A stretch of 64,000 bases of DNA from Allantophomopsis cytisporea (lineage: Eukaryota > Ascomycota > Leotiomycetes > Phacidiales > Phacidiaceae): positions 248,001 to 312,000 of the forward strand of contig CP103033.1 in the NCBI GenBank assembly GCA_024752435.1, in the 5' to 3' direction. The notes under the pieces are model-generated. The model was not told where the DNA came from, searched no databases, and saw only the letters and a program-made list of their open reading frames with translations. Made by a program: the position numbers and the translations under genes. The stretch's first letter is position 1. The number at the start of each line of letters is the position of its first letter. Shown one piece after another: positions 19,873 to 29,854 of this stretch.

Positions 19873-22401
19873 ATGTGTGCAAATGCCACCCCTTCGGAAA
19901 CGGCGTCGCCTTTTGCGATTCCACATGGACGAACGTTGCTATCGCGACTGACGGGCTTTCGCTCTCGCGCCCGTAATCTCTCCGACTACCACATCGATCT
20001 GGATGAACCCCATCGACAGTACTCACCAGGAGATCTCGTCAAGGGAGCCGTTATCTTGACCGTCGTGAAGCCCATCCGAATCACACATCTCACGGTCGCC
20101 CTGCATGGATATGTTCGTGTGTACAAACGGCCGAATGGCAGTGATGCCGATGCTCCCAGCGGTGCCGGATTGATTCAGGGAAATACGAGGAAATCGCAAT
20201 ACTTTGGAAATGGACACGCCTCACTCTTCCAGGATGAATCCACACTGTGCGGAGAGGGCAGACTTGATATCGGAGTGTATGAGTTCAATTTCGAGCTCGA
20301 GTTTCCGAAGAAGGGTTTGCCGTCGAGTATTGATGTGAGTGCGACGCCAGAATGGTGATGCGCCGTTTGTCCGAACATGCTGACTTTCCATCAGTTTGAA
20401 AGGGGAACCATATCATACATGGTCAGTTCTACCCTGACGAGACCGACGTCCATTGCTGCGACAACGTCCTGCGACACGAAGGTTTCCCTGGTGGAAACGG
20501 TAGACATTGGTCCTATGCATCCGCCGAAACCGCGCACCATTTCGCTAGAGCCCATCACCAGGCGTCCGAGGAAGAGGTCAAGTAAGACCAAATCACAGTC
20601 AACTACAGATGATATGACTGAGCGAGGTTCATGCTCCGATAGAACACAAACAACGGGATCTCCAGTGCCAGAAGAATCGGCAAGTCAAGTAGATTCTGCT
20701 GAGCATCAATACGGTCCTCGAAGTCCAGTGCATAGTGACATTCACAGTGAAGTCAGTGGTTCGAGTAATGTTAGTAGCAATACCGGTCTCAGTTTTCGCC
20801 TTGGTCCTGTCCCCGGTTCAGCGAAATCCAGTAGTTCTACTCCATCAGCGTCAAACAAAACAATCACTGCGACAATTGAGCTCCTCAAAGCTGGATGTCT
20901 GCCTGGCGACAATATACCCTTAAAAATATCAATACAACACACGAAAGCAATTAAGAGCTTACATGGCATCATTATTACACTATACCGTCAAGGTCGAATA
21001 GACTCGGCGCCACCATTATCATTATTCATGGACGTCACAGGGAAAGCCGCAGAAAAATTAAAACACGAAGAGTACTATCCAAAATCCAAGACTGGTCTTG
21101 GTGGTCTATCATTATCTTCCGCTGGATCCAGCAGCGTCTTTCGAAAAGACTTATCTCAAACATTTGCACCCTTAATCATTGATCCAACAACCTTGTGCGC
21201 AGAAGTGAAGGCCTCCATTCGGGTACCTGCAGATGCATTCCCAACAATCACCGGAGTACCGGGCCACATGATCGGCTTCAAATACCATATTGAAGTCGTT
21301 GTCGATCTTGGAGGTAAACTTGCAGGTCAAGATAGGTTTCTTCCACGATTAGGTATGGTCAATCTGCCATCAAATCAAGGCATTGGGAATGGTCAGCTTG
21401 TCGGTCGAGATGATGGAAATTCAAGTATGCTAGCAGCACTCGGTGGAAGTATCGTTGATACAGACCATATCAGGCGCGAGCGGAGTGTGGTAGCTTGTCT
21501 ATTTGAAGTAGTAGTCGGCACCACCGACAGTGCGCGACAGAGAGGTCGCGGGACAAATCATGTTCATCAACAACAGGAAAATCAACAGGCCGGATCCTCG
21601 CAATACTCACCCACGAACACACATTCCTTCACTCAAAACGAATATCACCCTCAACGCGAACCAAACCATCCAGAATACCCATCAAATTACGACCACCACG
21701 AAGGCTATCACGAAGGCTATCACTTCCATGAACATCCCTCACAGGAAGGCGGGGAATACCAGCAGTACGCTGAAGATCCATCCTGGAACTACTACCCGGA
21801 TCAGCACGATTACTACGCCCCCGTTGATGTCCCCCTCCCAGAAGTCGTCGCTGACTCATCCCTTGATGAAAAGGCGCGCATCCGTCAAGCAGAAGAACGA
21901 CTGCTGCCCAGCCAACCCCCAGAAGAAGCGGGGCCTTCCTCGTCGCGTACCATCCTCCCACCAACAGCTCCACCTGCCATCGATGAGGATATTTATAGCA
22001 TTCACGACGGACCTTCTACACCACACGCACCTACGCACCCAACAGCTGCACCGGGTGCACCTCTCTCGCCAGGGCAGGCCGACCAAGGACCCTCAGCGCC
22101 TACAATTGAAGATATCAATCCCCCACCTACAGAAGACAAACAGGAGCTTGAACGTCGTCGCCTCCTAGCTGAGGCGTCCGCACCAGCTGATTTCCCTGAA
22201 GATGACGATGCTGGCGAAGGCCCTAGTGCGCCGCAGCTGCTACCAAGTGCGCCCATTCTCGTTGATGAGGATGAGTATGGAGGTGGATATGCGCATGCGA
22301 ATGTCGCTGGGCCGGTGGAGGGGAGTGAAAGGGGGGCGAGTGGTAATGGAGATGGAGGGAATGGGCGGGGAGGGGAGAGTTTGCCGGCTTATCAGAGGTA
22401 A
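19873..22401 (+). CDS. palF: PalF/Rim8 arrestin-like pH-response regulator
   Basis: Two exons, 19873-20334 and 20395-22401; the 60-nt intron has GTGAGT, a GCTGAC branch site and TCAG. The protein is 822 aa. The arrestin N domain (residues about 35-215) contains YHIDLDEPHRQYSPGDLVKG, KPIRITHLTVALHGYVRVYK and FNFELEFPKKGLPSSID. The arrestin C domain (about 320-550) contains LLKAGCLPGDNIPLKISIQH and an AFPTITGVPGHMIGFKYHIEV stretch. The acidic/proline-rich tail has a conserved EKARIRQAEERLLPSQPP element. Role: binds the pH sensor PalH and recruits ESCRT at the plasma membrane at alkaline pH, leading to PacC activation. The start is the first Met before the conserved LLSRLTGFRSRARNLSDYHI; the frame is open further upstream (to 19762) in leader-like sequence. 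The promoter region is unusually long and repeat-rich. Confidence 0.92.
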
Positions 22402-22660
22402 TTAATGGCAGAAGGGGTGGAGGAAGCGGATGACAAATGTAAAGGTAACAGGATATGAGTGTGTATATATAGGTAGTGAGGCGGTATTTAATGTCTATAA
22501 AGAAGAATTTACGACGGTGGGTGTACTCGGAATGTGTACTGAATGAGCAATCTCCGATATAGTACCTGCAGACGCACACAGTTCAACTCAATCTAAAAGA
22601 TCGTTGTTTATTACACTTATTACAACTACCTTATTCACACATCAATACGTACACCCCAAC

Positions 22661-23574
22661 TTAAGCCAAATACTTTTGAAGCCATTCAACCCCTTGCTTC
22701 TCACTCTCGTCCATAGCCTTCTTATCTTTCTCACTACCCCAATCACTCCTCAACGCAAACCCATGCACCTGACCCTCATAAATCCTAAGCTCATGCGGCA
22801 AGTCGGTTTTCTTAGCCAGAACATCCTGAATCTTACCAACGGACTCAATATCCAACAGACTATCCTTATCCCCAACCGCAAGACTAATGGGGCGCGCAAT
22901 GGGTTCAAAGTCCCCCGGCACAGCAACCAAACTCGGATGACAAGCAACAGCCGCATCAACAGCATGCGGGCCCTCATGCGTCTGCAGAATGGCATACCGC
23001 CCGCCCCAACAGAACCCAATGGCGCCGACCTTTTTCGTGCCCGGCACCGCCCGCACAGCCGCCACAAACTTGTCGATCAGCGGCCTCGTCACGCCCTCAC
23101 GGTGCCGCATCAGCCACGGCGGCAGCGTCGTGCTGACGACGGCTGTGTTCTTCGTCTTCTCCAGCACGCCCTGCGCCTCGCGCTGCGCCAGCGGCGGTTC
23201 CACGTTCTGCAAGAAGGAAATCGGCAGCGAGTCGCCGCGGTGCAGGTCTGGGATGTAGCAGTAGAAGCCGGCTTTGGCGTAGTTATCGGCTAGCAGCCGG
23301 ACGTTTTTGAATTCCCAGCCGAAGACTGGGTGTGTTAGGCTTATGTTGTGGGGTCTGGGAGAGGGACGTACTGTCGACTAGGAAGATTATGCTCTTGGCT
23401 TTGGAGCCGTCTTTTGGTGCTGTGATGTAGGTTGGTAGGTCGCCGATTGTTTCAACGCTCCCGACTGGTGTCCCTTCGTGGACGCTGCCTGAGAGACAGC
23501 AAGAGCCTGGCGTGTTAATTCGAGATTCGGAAAAGTGACTGGGGCGACTTACTCATTCCAACGCCGGTGGACAT
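22661..23574 (-). CDS. Dienelactone hydrolase family protein
   Basis: Three exons on the minus strand: 23574-23553, 23506-23372 and 23325-22661, with introns of 46 nt each. The product is 273 aa. Splicing restores MSTGVGMS-SCCLSGSVHEGTPVG and FLVD-IFGWEFKNVRLLADNYAKAGF, both typical of fungal DLH proteins. The nucleophile is Cys at about residue 158 in GFCWGG; Asp lies in VGDKDSLL and His in QVHGF, completing a Cys-Asp-His triad on an alpha/beta hydrolase fold. Role: hydrolysis of dienelactone-like or other cyclic/ester substrates, cytosolic; the true substrate is unknown. The start exon is only 22 nt. It is divergent from PMP3 across 0.9 kb. The coding region 22980-23260 is clearly more GC-rich than the flanks. 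Confidence 0.9.
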
Positions 23575-24458
23575 GGTGGCTGTATTATGTAGATATTCGT
23601 AAATTATCTGGTGAATAACACTATGTATATAGATGATCTGCTTGAAGATACAACACTCCTAATCACAGATCAAAGCTTCGCAAAGCAAAACAAAGCGTAG
23701 ATGCGGGGAAGCCCAAGTACTTATATCATCCGCGACTAGCCAACGAATTATTTCTTAGATTACCTCATACCTCATACCTCATACCTCATACCTCATGGTG
23801 TTGTCTCCAAGCCAGTAGCTCTACTCATCATTGCTCTGCCAGCTAAACGGGTCGAGTTCTTGGTGTGACTACTACCGTGGCTAATCACGGGCCAATATGA
23901 CGTCGAAGACAAAGCGGCGACTTGCCATCTCGGCCTGGGAGTGCATAGAATGGGAATAGTCCGTGGATACATAGACGGAGCATGAAGCGTGAGCGGCGAA
24001 AGGCTTCGATACTTCATGGCGAAATCACAAATCAAACTTTCCCAATGTATGCACACGGCATTGCTGCAAATGCCATACTGTATTTGTACTGCGGCTGTAC
24101 AAGCTTAGTCGTTAGGTGATAGCTGGGCTGATTCTGGGTGGCTGTCGATCTCCGCAGTGGGGAGGATGTGCTGTAGGCGGCGCAAGGACGTACACAGTAC
24201 ACAGTAAGCACAAGGCGTGAGTGGCATTTCATTATTCGGCCCACCGCACGAGCCACAGTCGGTGGATTCGAGAAGATGCGAACATGTCCGCAGTCCGACG
24301 ATGTACAGCACCAGCAACGTCAGACTCGACTGTCGACTTAGACATCCTTCCCACGCAACGACGACTGCGCCCCTTTCAATACTCGATATAATATTGAGGC
24401 TTCAATCATCTTCGCAAACCATAACAGTCTCTTCAAACCTCTCTAGCACACTCTCATC
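23575..24458. other. Divergent intergenic region with a heptamer repeat
   Basis: 884 bp between the dienelactone hydrolase and PMP3 starts. It contains five exact tandem copies of ACCTCAT at 23762-23796. No gene is seen; short frames on the minus strand lack family character. Confidence 0.55.
23762..23796. repeat. Five perfect tandem ACCTCAT heptamers
   Basis: 35 bp made of five identical 7-bp units, in a promoter region. A length-variable locus is likely. Confidence 0.95.
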
Positions 24459-24790
24459 ATGGCACAAGCTTCAGACAGTGTAAGTATTATTGTCTACAAC
24501 CGACGGATGGGATATACCTTACCCGTCGTTCCCGTTAAGGCAGCCATTTCGGATGCTGATCCGAGCAGTCAGATGTCTTCCTCTACCTCGTCGCCATCTT
24601 CCTGCCGTTCCTCTCTGTCTTCCTGAAGACAGGATGTGGCTGCGATTTGCTTATTAACATCCTTCTATGCTGCTTGGGCTGGATCCCCGGCGTTATCCGT
24701 GAGTTTCCTTGCTGTGTGGAGTGTGTGCGGCACTGACGAGTGATAGATGCCTGGTGGGTGATTTCCAAGGGAGATCCCGCGAAGTATTAG
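24459..24790 (+). CDS. PMP3: Plasma membrane proteolipid 3 (UPF0057/PMP3)
   Basis: Three short exons, 24459-24479, 24569-24698 and 24747-24790; introns of 89 and 48 nt with GTAAGT and GTGAGT donors. The product is 64 aa. The sequence MAQASDS-SDVFLYLVAIFL continues into FLPFLSVFLKTGCGCDLLIN, then ILLCCLGWIPGVI-HAWWVIS and KGDPAKY. Two hydrophobic segments and the GCGxDLLINILLxxLGWIPGxIHAxW signature identify the PMP3 family. Members stabilise plasma-membrane potential and affect salt tolerance. The gene is invisible as a single open frame because each exon is short. The N-terminus is slightly longer than yeast Pmp3 (55 aa). The intron position before the final HAWW is consistent with family alignments. 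Confidence 0.92.
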
Positions 24791-25060
24791 GTGGACTGGG
24801 GGAGTAATAATGGCATGATTGATACGTGTGCAAAGGTGTAATGTTCGGTGTGGAGTTACGATTAATAGATCCAATTGGGTTGTCTATCCGTTTCATCGTT
24901 TGTGCTGGTGGTTGTGCTTGAACTCAGTGAGATAGATGATGATGATGTCGGCGAACAACAACAACGAATCGATGGTGCAACGAAACCGATCCCTTTTGCA
25001 ACTGTTGACCTCAGACACCAGGTACCTGAGACGGCATTCATTCTAGTAACAAGGTGTGTA

Positions 25061-25260
25061 TCACTTGTCTCGGGCTCTTCTTTGGCTATGCTTTGTGCCG
25101 TGACAGTTATCCGAGTATCGTCCATCGGGTATTGTTGCAGCGCTCTTTCTATCCTGTGTGATATCAGCCTTTCTCCAAAAGCTAGTACAACGCTTCGTTG
25201 ACCCATGATCCGCTGGTGATGTTCCTCTAATTCTATACTTGAAGCCCTGATAAAACGCAT
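25061..25260 (-). pseudogene. Decayed copy (g) of the small MC-C-x-H cysteine protein family
   Basis: Aligned by eye with the intact copy at 25571-25791 over its exon 1, intron and exon 2: shared CATGGGT at the exon 1 end, shared TTTTGGAGAAA-type and CTGATAT intron bases, and a matching C in a [D/N]C context in exon 2. The start-like ATG (25258-25260) is followed by CGT rather than TGT, so the invariant second cysteine is lost, as are C11 and H13. The donor is mutated from GTAAGC to GTCAAC. A 137-codon open frame runs through the same DNA (24862-25275), but it reads through the old intron. Best explanation: a degenerate tandem paralog. Confidence 0.4.
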
Positions 25261-25570
25261 GTTGAGTTGGTTCAAGCTGACGATGATCTCATAGCCATGG
25301 TGTTGAAATATTGAGAGAAGTCAGAGAAGCAAAAGTACTGATAGCTATTCAGCATGGATCTCTTCTTGCAGTAGAAAGAGTCACAATGAATATTCTCGAA
25401 TGATACTCACGATCAACATCATAGATTGAGAACTGGAACATAAATATCAAGTCTTGAGCATTGAATCACCGCCAACTATCATATCAAGACTACCCTACCT
25501 GTCAATACATATTTCGAAACTTATACGCCTCGAATCTTCAGGTCTTATCATAATGTCAGCTATGTTATCA

Positions 25571-25791
25571 TTAAGAGCAATCATCGCAGTCCGCCCAGTA
25601 TACGCAAATCTTCCGGACGTGCCCATCTCCTACGATACAGTCATCGGGGTCCCCTGTGCTTTGCATATCCGGACAGCGTTCTGTCTATCATAATATCAGA
25701 ATTTCTCCAGAAGTCAACAGAATGGCTTGCTTACCCATGGATAGCCGCCCGAGTGTCCGCACTTAAAAACTGGGGTCCACGTAACACACAT
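25571..25791 (-). CDS. Small cysteine/histidine protein (copy a), MC-x6-F-x-C-x-H family
   Basis: Two exons: 25791-25735 and 25684-25571, joined in phase after TGG by a 50-nt intron (GTAAGC...GATAG). The product is 56 aa: MCVTWTPVFKCGHSGGYPW plus TERCPDMQSTGDPDDC, then IVGDGHVRKICVYWADCDDCS. Features: Cys2, Cys11 and His13 at fixed spacing, a middle ERC and DDC, a final C-x2-C. There is no signal peptide or hydrophobic segment. The Cys/His pattern suggests metal binding; this is inference. It is one of seven copies between 24.9 and 29.4 kb. Function unknown. Confidence 0.6.
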
Positions 25792-26124
25792 TCTGAACGT
25801 TTATTTTGATAGTTTCGTTCTGATGTTCTGTGCTTGGATCAAGAGAGAAATGTATTCAAGTGACCAGGAATGAAGGAAGATTGCCAGAGATGGTGTCGAG
25901 ATCTGGATCTATATACCGTTGTAGGATGTCACGCTCATGAGTATGCCACGCAGGCTATATCATAGTTGGCTCCTTGCTCTGGCTTGATATGATCACAAGA
26001 TGTCTTCAACAATGACTAGAGACTTGTAAACTCGAACTCGTGTCTAGTTGCCGCATTACCAAGCAATAAACATGTATGGACCACATGTAACAGCCACGTT
26101 GCGAATTCATACCCACTCCACAAC

Positions 26125-26377
26125 TCAGCTAATGATGTACAATTCACCCGCAAACGTTCGTGACCTTCCCGTTTTAGTATGTGTAGCAATATTGCTAGTC
26201 AATTTTGCATTGCACATCTGGCACCTGCATCCGCTGTAGTATATCTTCTGAAGGTGCCCCATCACTTGATATTTTTCTACAGTCATGTTGGGTTTTTTCT
26301 TTAATGTCATCCTGATCTGGCCCTACATTATGAGCCATACTATCAAAATCGTAAAATGGAGTGCAAGTTACACACAT
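26125..26377 (-). pseudogene. Diverged or decayed copy (b) of the small MC-x6-Y family
   Basis: The start MCVTCTPFYDFDS keeps Met-Cys and Tyr9 but has lost Cys11 and His13. Nucleotides of the first 30 bases match copy a closely. The family C-terminal cysteine motif is present (YSGCRCQMCNAKL) but in a different frame from the start. Joining the two needs either a frameshift or an intron (GTAGGG to an AG near 26262). The first frame stops at 26195, the second at 26125. It may be a decaying paralog or a divergent spliced one. Confidence 0.4.
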
Positions 26378-26902
26378 TTCAAAGTGGCTTCCTGGAGTGT
26401 TGGCTTTAGTATATAGGAGAAGGATGAGATGTTAAGTTTGAGAGGCTAGAAGATAGGAGCAAAGATTGAAAAGATTTATGGATGTATGTAAAGTACTAGA
26501 ACAGCGGTATAGTGGATACTGCTATATATCAATATATATCACTTGCTCTGAAACTCAAGGATTTCACTTCTGACCGTTGGTATTAACAAGCTGACTGCTT
26601 CGGTGGACAGAATAAAGAACGGCAAAATGCGAAGTTTCTTTTCAATGCCCGTTAAAATCTAGGTACTCTTTGATACGTTTGTATATATCCGGAGTCAAGT
26701 ATCTAATTAGATCCATAGTTATCGACGTACAATCAAATTTAATACATGATAAGTGCTCGATATCGTACGTTGGTAAAAAAGATTATATTAAAATCATCGC
26801 TAGCTACCACTAAATCAACACAAGAAGTACCAATAGACTGCACTTAACCAAAAGATCGTGCTGAAATTCCATAACTTGAAGGTAGTGGTTGAATATTGGA
26901 AG

Positions 26903-27223
26903 TTAACGGCCAGAATTGAAATTCTCATAACAATACTGATAGAATAGTGTCTGGCTGCACTTTTGACACCTATCCTTGTTCTTCCACATCAGATACTGTA
27001 GGTCTTTATCAATTTCATGAATTAGTTTTCAACAAGACGAAGAGTAGAGGTAGGGTGTTAGCTGACCGTACAGTAGCGATATCTCACACCGTCGTGGAAA
27101 CAGAGCTGTAGAAGACTTTTGAGCAGACGATTCAAGTGAAGGCGGTGGGTTCTTAATGCAGCGTGCATAGTACATAGATCAGAGATGGCCACAATCGTAA
27201 CACATCTTGACCTGTTAGCACAT
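26903..27223 (-). pseudogene. Decayed copy (c) of the small MC-x6-Y-x-C-G-H family with in-frame stops
   Basis: From the ATG at 27221-27223 the frame reads M-C-stop-Q-V-K-M-C-Y-D-C-G-H-L-stop. Every invariant position of the family (Cys2, Tyr9, Cys11, Gly12, His13) is kept, but codon 3 is TAA and codon 15 is TGA. A later segment carries the family C-terminal motif as DRCQKCSQT and ends at TAA (26903-26905). The preserved motif spacing with two stops identifies a pseudogene rather than chance. Both stops could arise from C-to-T changes (CAA to TAA, CGA to TGA), as in repeat-induced point mutation or ordinary decay. Confidence 0.55.
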
Positions 27224-27406
27224 CTTGATGCAGGTAAGGGGTTACTATGAATATCGATGTCGTTTCGTAGGAATGAAGAGGGAGTAGTGATAGAAGGTGA
27301 AGGTAAGGATGCCACAGAGATTTTCACCTGGTGGTTAATATATTGATGAGGTATTTTCCGGCTCTTTATTTTCTAGCCCGAGCTTGCAAAGTCTCTAGTA
27401 CTATAT

Positions 27407-27622
27407 TCAATTGCTTGAAATCAGCTTCCGAAGAGTCATAGGGTGGATATGGATACTGGACTTACAATCACAGCTCATACACTTCTCAGTATAAGTCCAG
27501 GAACTGTATCTGAGCTTCGAACAAGCCAGATAAGTCAAATTCGCTGGCTTCTCGAAACAGATCAAATGGCAATCAGGTGCAACATGGCCACATGCGTAAT
27601 ATGACTTGAGAACTTGGCACAT
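27407..27622 (-). CDS. Small cysteine/histidine protein (copy d), MC-x6-Y-x-C-x-H family
   Basis: Single-exon model of 71 aa from the ATG at 27620-27622: MCQVLKSYYACGHVAPDCHL, then ICFEKPANLTYLACSKLRYS, then SWTYTEKCMSCDCKSS and a short tail. Cys2, Tyr9, Cys11 and His13 are intact, with four further cysteines and a final C-x2-C-x-C. An in-frame upstream Met (27641-27643, MTLAHTK) exists, but the family consistently begins at MC. A GTAAGT donor-like site lies inside the Cys codon at the end of the motif, so the last 14 residues could be replaced by a spliced tail. No signal peptide. Function unknown. Confidence 0.6.
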   Translation of the reverse strand: MCQVLKSYYACGHVAPDCHLICFEKPANLTYLACSKLRYSSWTYTEKCMSCDCKSSIHIHPMTLRKLISSN

Positions 27623-28543
27623 CTTGGTGTGAGCTAGAGTCACGTTGAGTATCTGTTGCTTGGTAAAAATAGATGGTTAGACTGTGGTAAAAATGTGAGG
27701 ATGAAGAAGCTTTCCAGTTGCGCGTATACTAATTCGAATACTGTTAATAGGTTGATGTTTATTATCGTCTTCGTTGGTTCTGAAAGCCTTCCCGGTTCTG
27801 TTTCCTAGATGACTCCTCAAACCAAGCATTCATCCATCAAGGCGTGGGATGGACAGTGAATAGAGAATTGATTTACCAATCTAGTATTTATACTCTCTGG
27901 TGTATTTGTGAATATAATTGTGGATCTTAAGCAAGAAGTATATGGTACTAGATTGGTCTACGATCGCAGTATCGATGCGGTGTACTCAGGTGCGTAGAAC
28001 TCCTGATTCGGTTGCTCATCATAGTATATATGTGCGTTGTCATTCCTGAAATTTTTTTGTGACTAGTACGAATGGATTGTGATACTATTTGGTAATACTA
28101 TTGAGTTTTGAGTGTCAAGGTCATATGATTGACGGTAAAAATGAGGCAAAGATGCGCGATTGACTTTACACCATACACGTTGTTCACGATATAAGAGACT
28201 GCTTAGGTCAAAATAACCTGCTACCCATGGTCCATATCTGGTATTATGTTGAAATTGTAGGAGATAGTCTTAACATCTCGAAGTTGAAGTCTAGTAGTCA
28301 ATGACTGCCAACCACTTGGTGCCATCATCACTTATCAACAACTTTATTTTCCAAATCTAAACTTCATTTCCATCTATAAATCGTGTCCGAATGTGATTCA
28401 CACTTGACATGTTGTTCCACATGCTCGAACAAGTCATCAGTACTGACATGACCTGCGTGATGCCGTGGTATATATATTTAGATCAATCCTTCTAATAAAC
28501 CCAGATTCAGACACTACCAGATACCATCTTCTTCCAGACCAAG
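27623..28543. other. AT-rich spacer inside the small-protein cluster
   Basis: 920 nt between oppositely oriented copies d and e. No coding signal or motif copy is recognised on either strand. Confidence 0.5.
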
Positions 28544-28738
28544 ATGTGCCGAACCGTCAGTTCCTACTACAAATGTAGCCATATCCAAACTGAGTACACT
28601 GTACGCTGCAACGATAATCCACCAAATATCCCTGAAAAGTCTTGTCCACTTTACAACCCAGGAGGATGGACGGTTATAAATGAGAAGTGTGAAAGCTGCA
28701 AATGCAATATAACCCTCCATGATCAATCTCTTAAATAA
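28544..28738 (+). CDS. Small cysteine/histidine protein (copy e), MC-x6-Y-x-C-x-H family
   Basis: Single exon of 64 aa: MCRTVSSYYKCSHIQTEYTV, then RCNDNPPNIPEKSCPLYNPG, then GWTVINEKCESCKCN. It keeps Cys2, Tyr9, Cys11 and His13 in the invariant spacing, a middle RC and SC, and the final EKCESCKC (C-x2-C-x-C). The closest sibling is copy d, which shares EKCxSCxC and SYY. A TATA-like TATATATTTA about 75 bp upstream (28468-28477) and an ACCATC leader support expression. No secretion signal. Probably a soluble metal-binding peptide; function unknown. Confidence 0.65.
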   Translation: MCRTVSSYYKCSHIQTEYTVRCNDNPPNIPEKSCPLYNPGGWTVINEKCESCKCNITLHDQSLK

Positions 28739-29167
28739 GCTAACTAAAGGCCTAATGTAGCGCAAGACGTAGAGCAGCAACAGCAAAACGAACGAGAAAG
28801 ACTGGTGGCAGAACTAGGCATGCAGCTGGCGGATCGGAAGAGAAGCTGAAGGGGTGAATAGATTGTGTTACATTCATTAGCTAGCAATGGTTTCAATTTC
28901 AGGTCTCTATATATTCTGCGTGCAACTATGCATGCAGCGTCTATGACTACATGTGATGACCCCGTGCCTACAAGTCACCAGTACTGACATTGATTGCTGG
29001 ACATTACTTTATATATCACCTTCCTCCACCTTAGCACAATCCAGATCTACAGACTTGAATATCTTCATCTCCCAGTCGGCTGACATTCAGATCCAGCATC
29101 CGTATAGCTATCATCTTCATCTCTCTCGAAGTACTCAACATTACGGATCTCAATACAACAACTCAAG
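28739..29167. other. Spacer between copies e and f
   Basis: 429 nt. It includes a TATATATCAC element near 29010 and a pyrimidine-rich leader before copy f. No gene is seen. Confidence 0.5.
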
Positions 29168-29371
29168 ATGTGCGTAACCTTGATCGCAAAGTATCAATGC
29201 TGGCACTCGAAGGGCTTTCGCATTACAAATCGCTGTGCGGACGTGTACGGCTTCGAGGATCCAGCTGAATGCGTGGCAATGGGACATATGAAGCTGTTTT
29301 TAGTCTACCTTGATGACTGCAATACTTGTCTCTCTCAAATATTCTCCCAGATGTCACCAACGCCTGATTAG
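29168..29371 (+). CDS. Small cysteine/histidine protein (copy f), MC-x6-Y-x-C-x-H family
   Basis: Single exon of 67 aa: MCVTLIAKYQCWHSKGFRIT, then NRCADVYGFEDPAECVAMGH, then a segment ending LDDCNTCLSQ. Cys2, Tyr9, Cys11 and His13 are at the family positions; the middle NRC and AEC and the final C-x2-C agree with copy a (ERC, DDC, DCDDC). The leader (CAATACAACAACTCAAG) resembles a normal fungal start context. Copies a and f begin with the same MCVT. Function unknown. Confidence 0.65.
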   Translation: MCVTLIAKYQCWHSKGFRITNRCADVYGFEDPAECVAMGHMKLFLVYLDDCNTCLSQIFSQMSPTPD

Positions 29372-29854
29372 GTGGAAATGGCTGTTGTCAAGTGTTAGTG
29401 AAAGGTCTGGCATGTATTTAAGAGGTAGTTAGCGATGATTACAAATCTAGATTTTTTAAATTGCTGGTTTTGTGTGAGCATCTATAGCGGCGATGTAAGA
29501 AAATCATACTTGCGATTCTTTTCGTGCCTCGTATTAAACTGGCTTGTACTGACGCGCCTTTGTAGCATTTCTTCGTAAGGTGACGAGAGCCATTATCTCT
29601 AGTGTATAGTGCTAAGCTTTGTACATAGAATCTGTAATAGTTGGTAATATCATTCACCTAGGGTAATTTATACGTTTAGGCCCTCTCTGGTTATTGTTGA
29701 ACGGGGGATATAATAAGGCATATAGATCGCGGTAATTGTTAATGATTTCTTAAGATATCATCAATGGGATAGGCTACAGACAGGTACAGCCAATATAGAA
29801 CTTAAGTATTAACAGTTCGTATATCATATCAGAACGAAGATCCTCTATTTTCAT
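29372..29854. other. Convergent intergenic region before SEC59
   Basis: AT-rich 483 nt between copy f and the SEC59 stop codon. No gene is recognised. Confidence 0.5.

Noticed and set aside
21530..22168. 212-codon frame overlapping palF
   Set aside because: A +1 shadow of the His/Pro/Gln-rich PalF tail.
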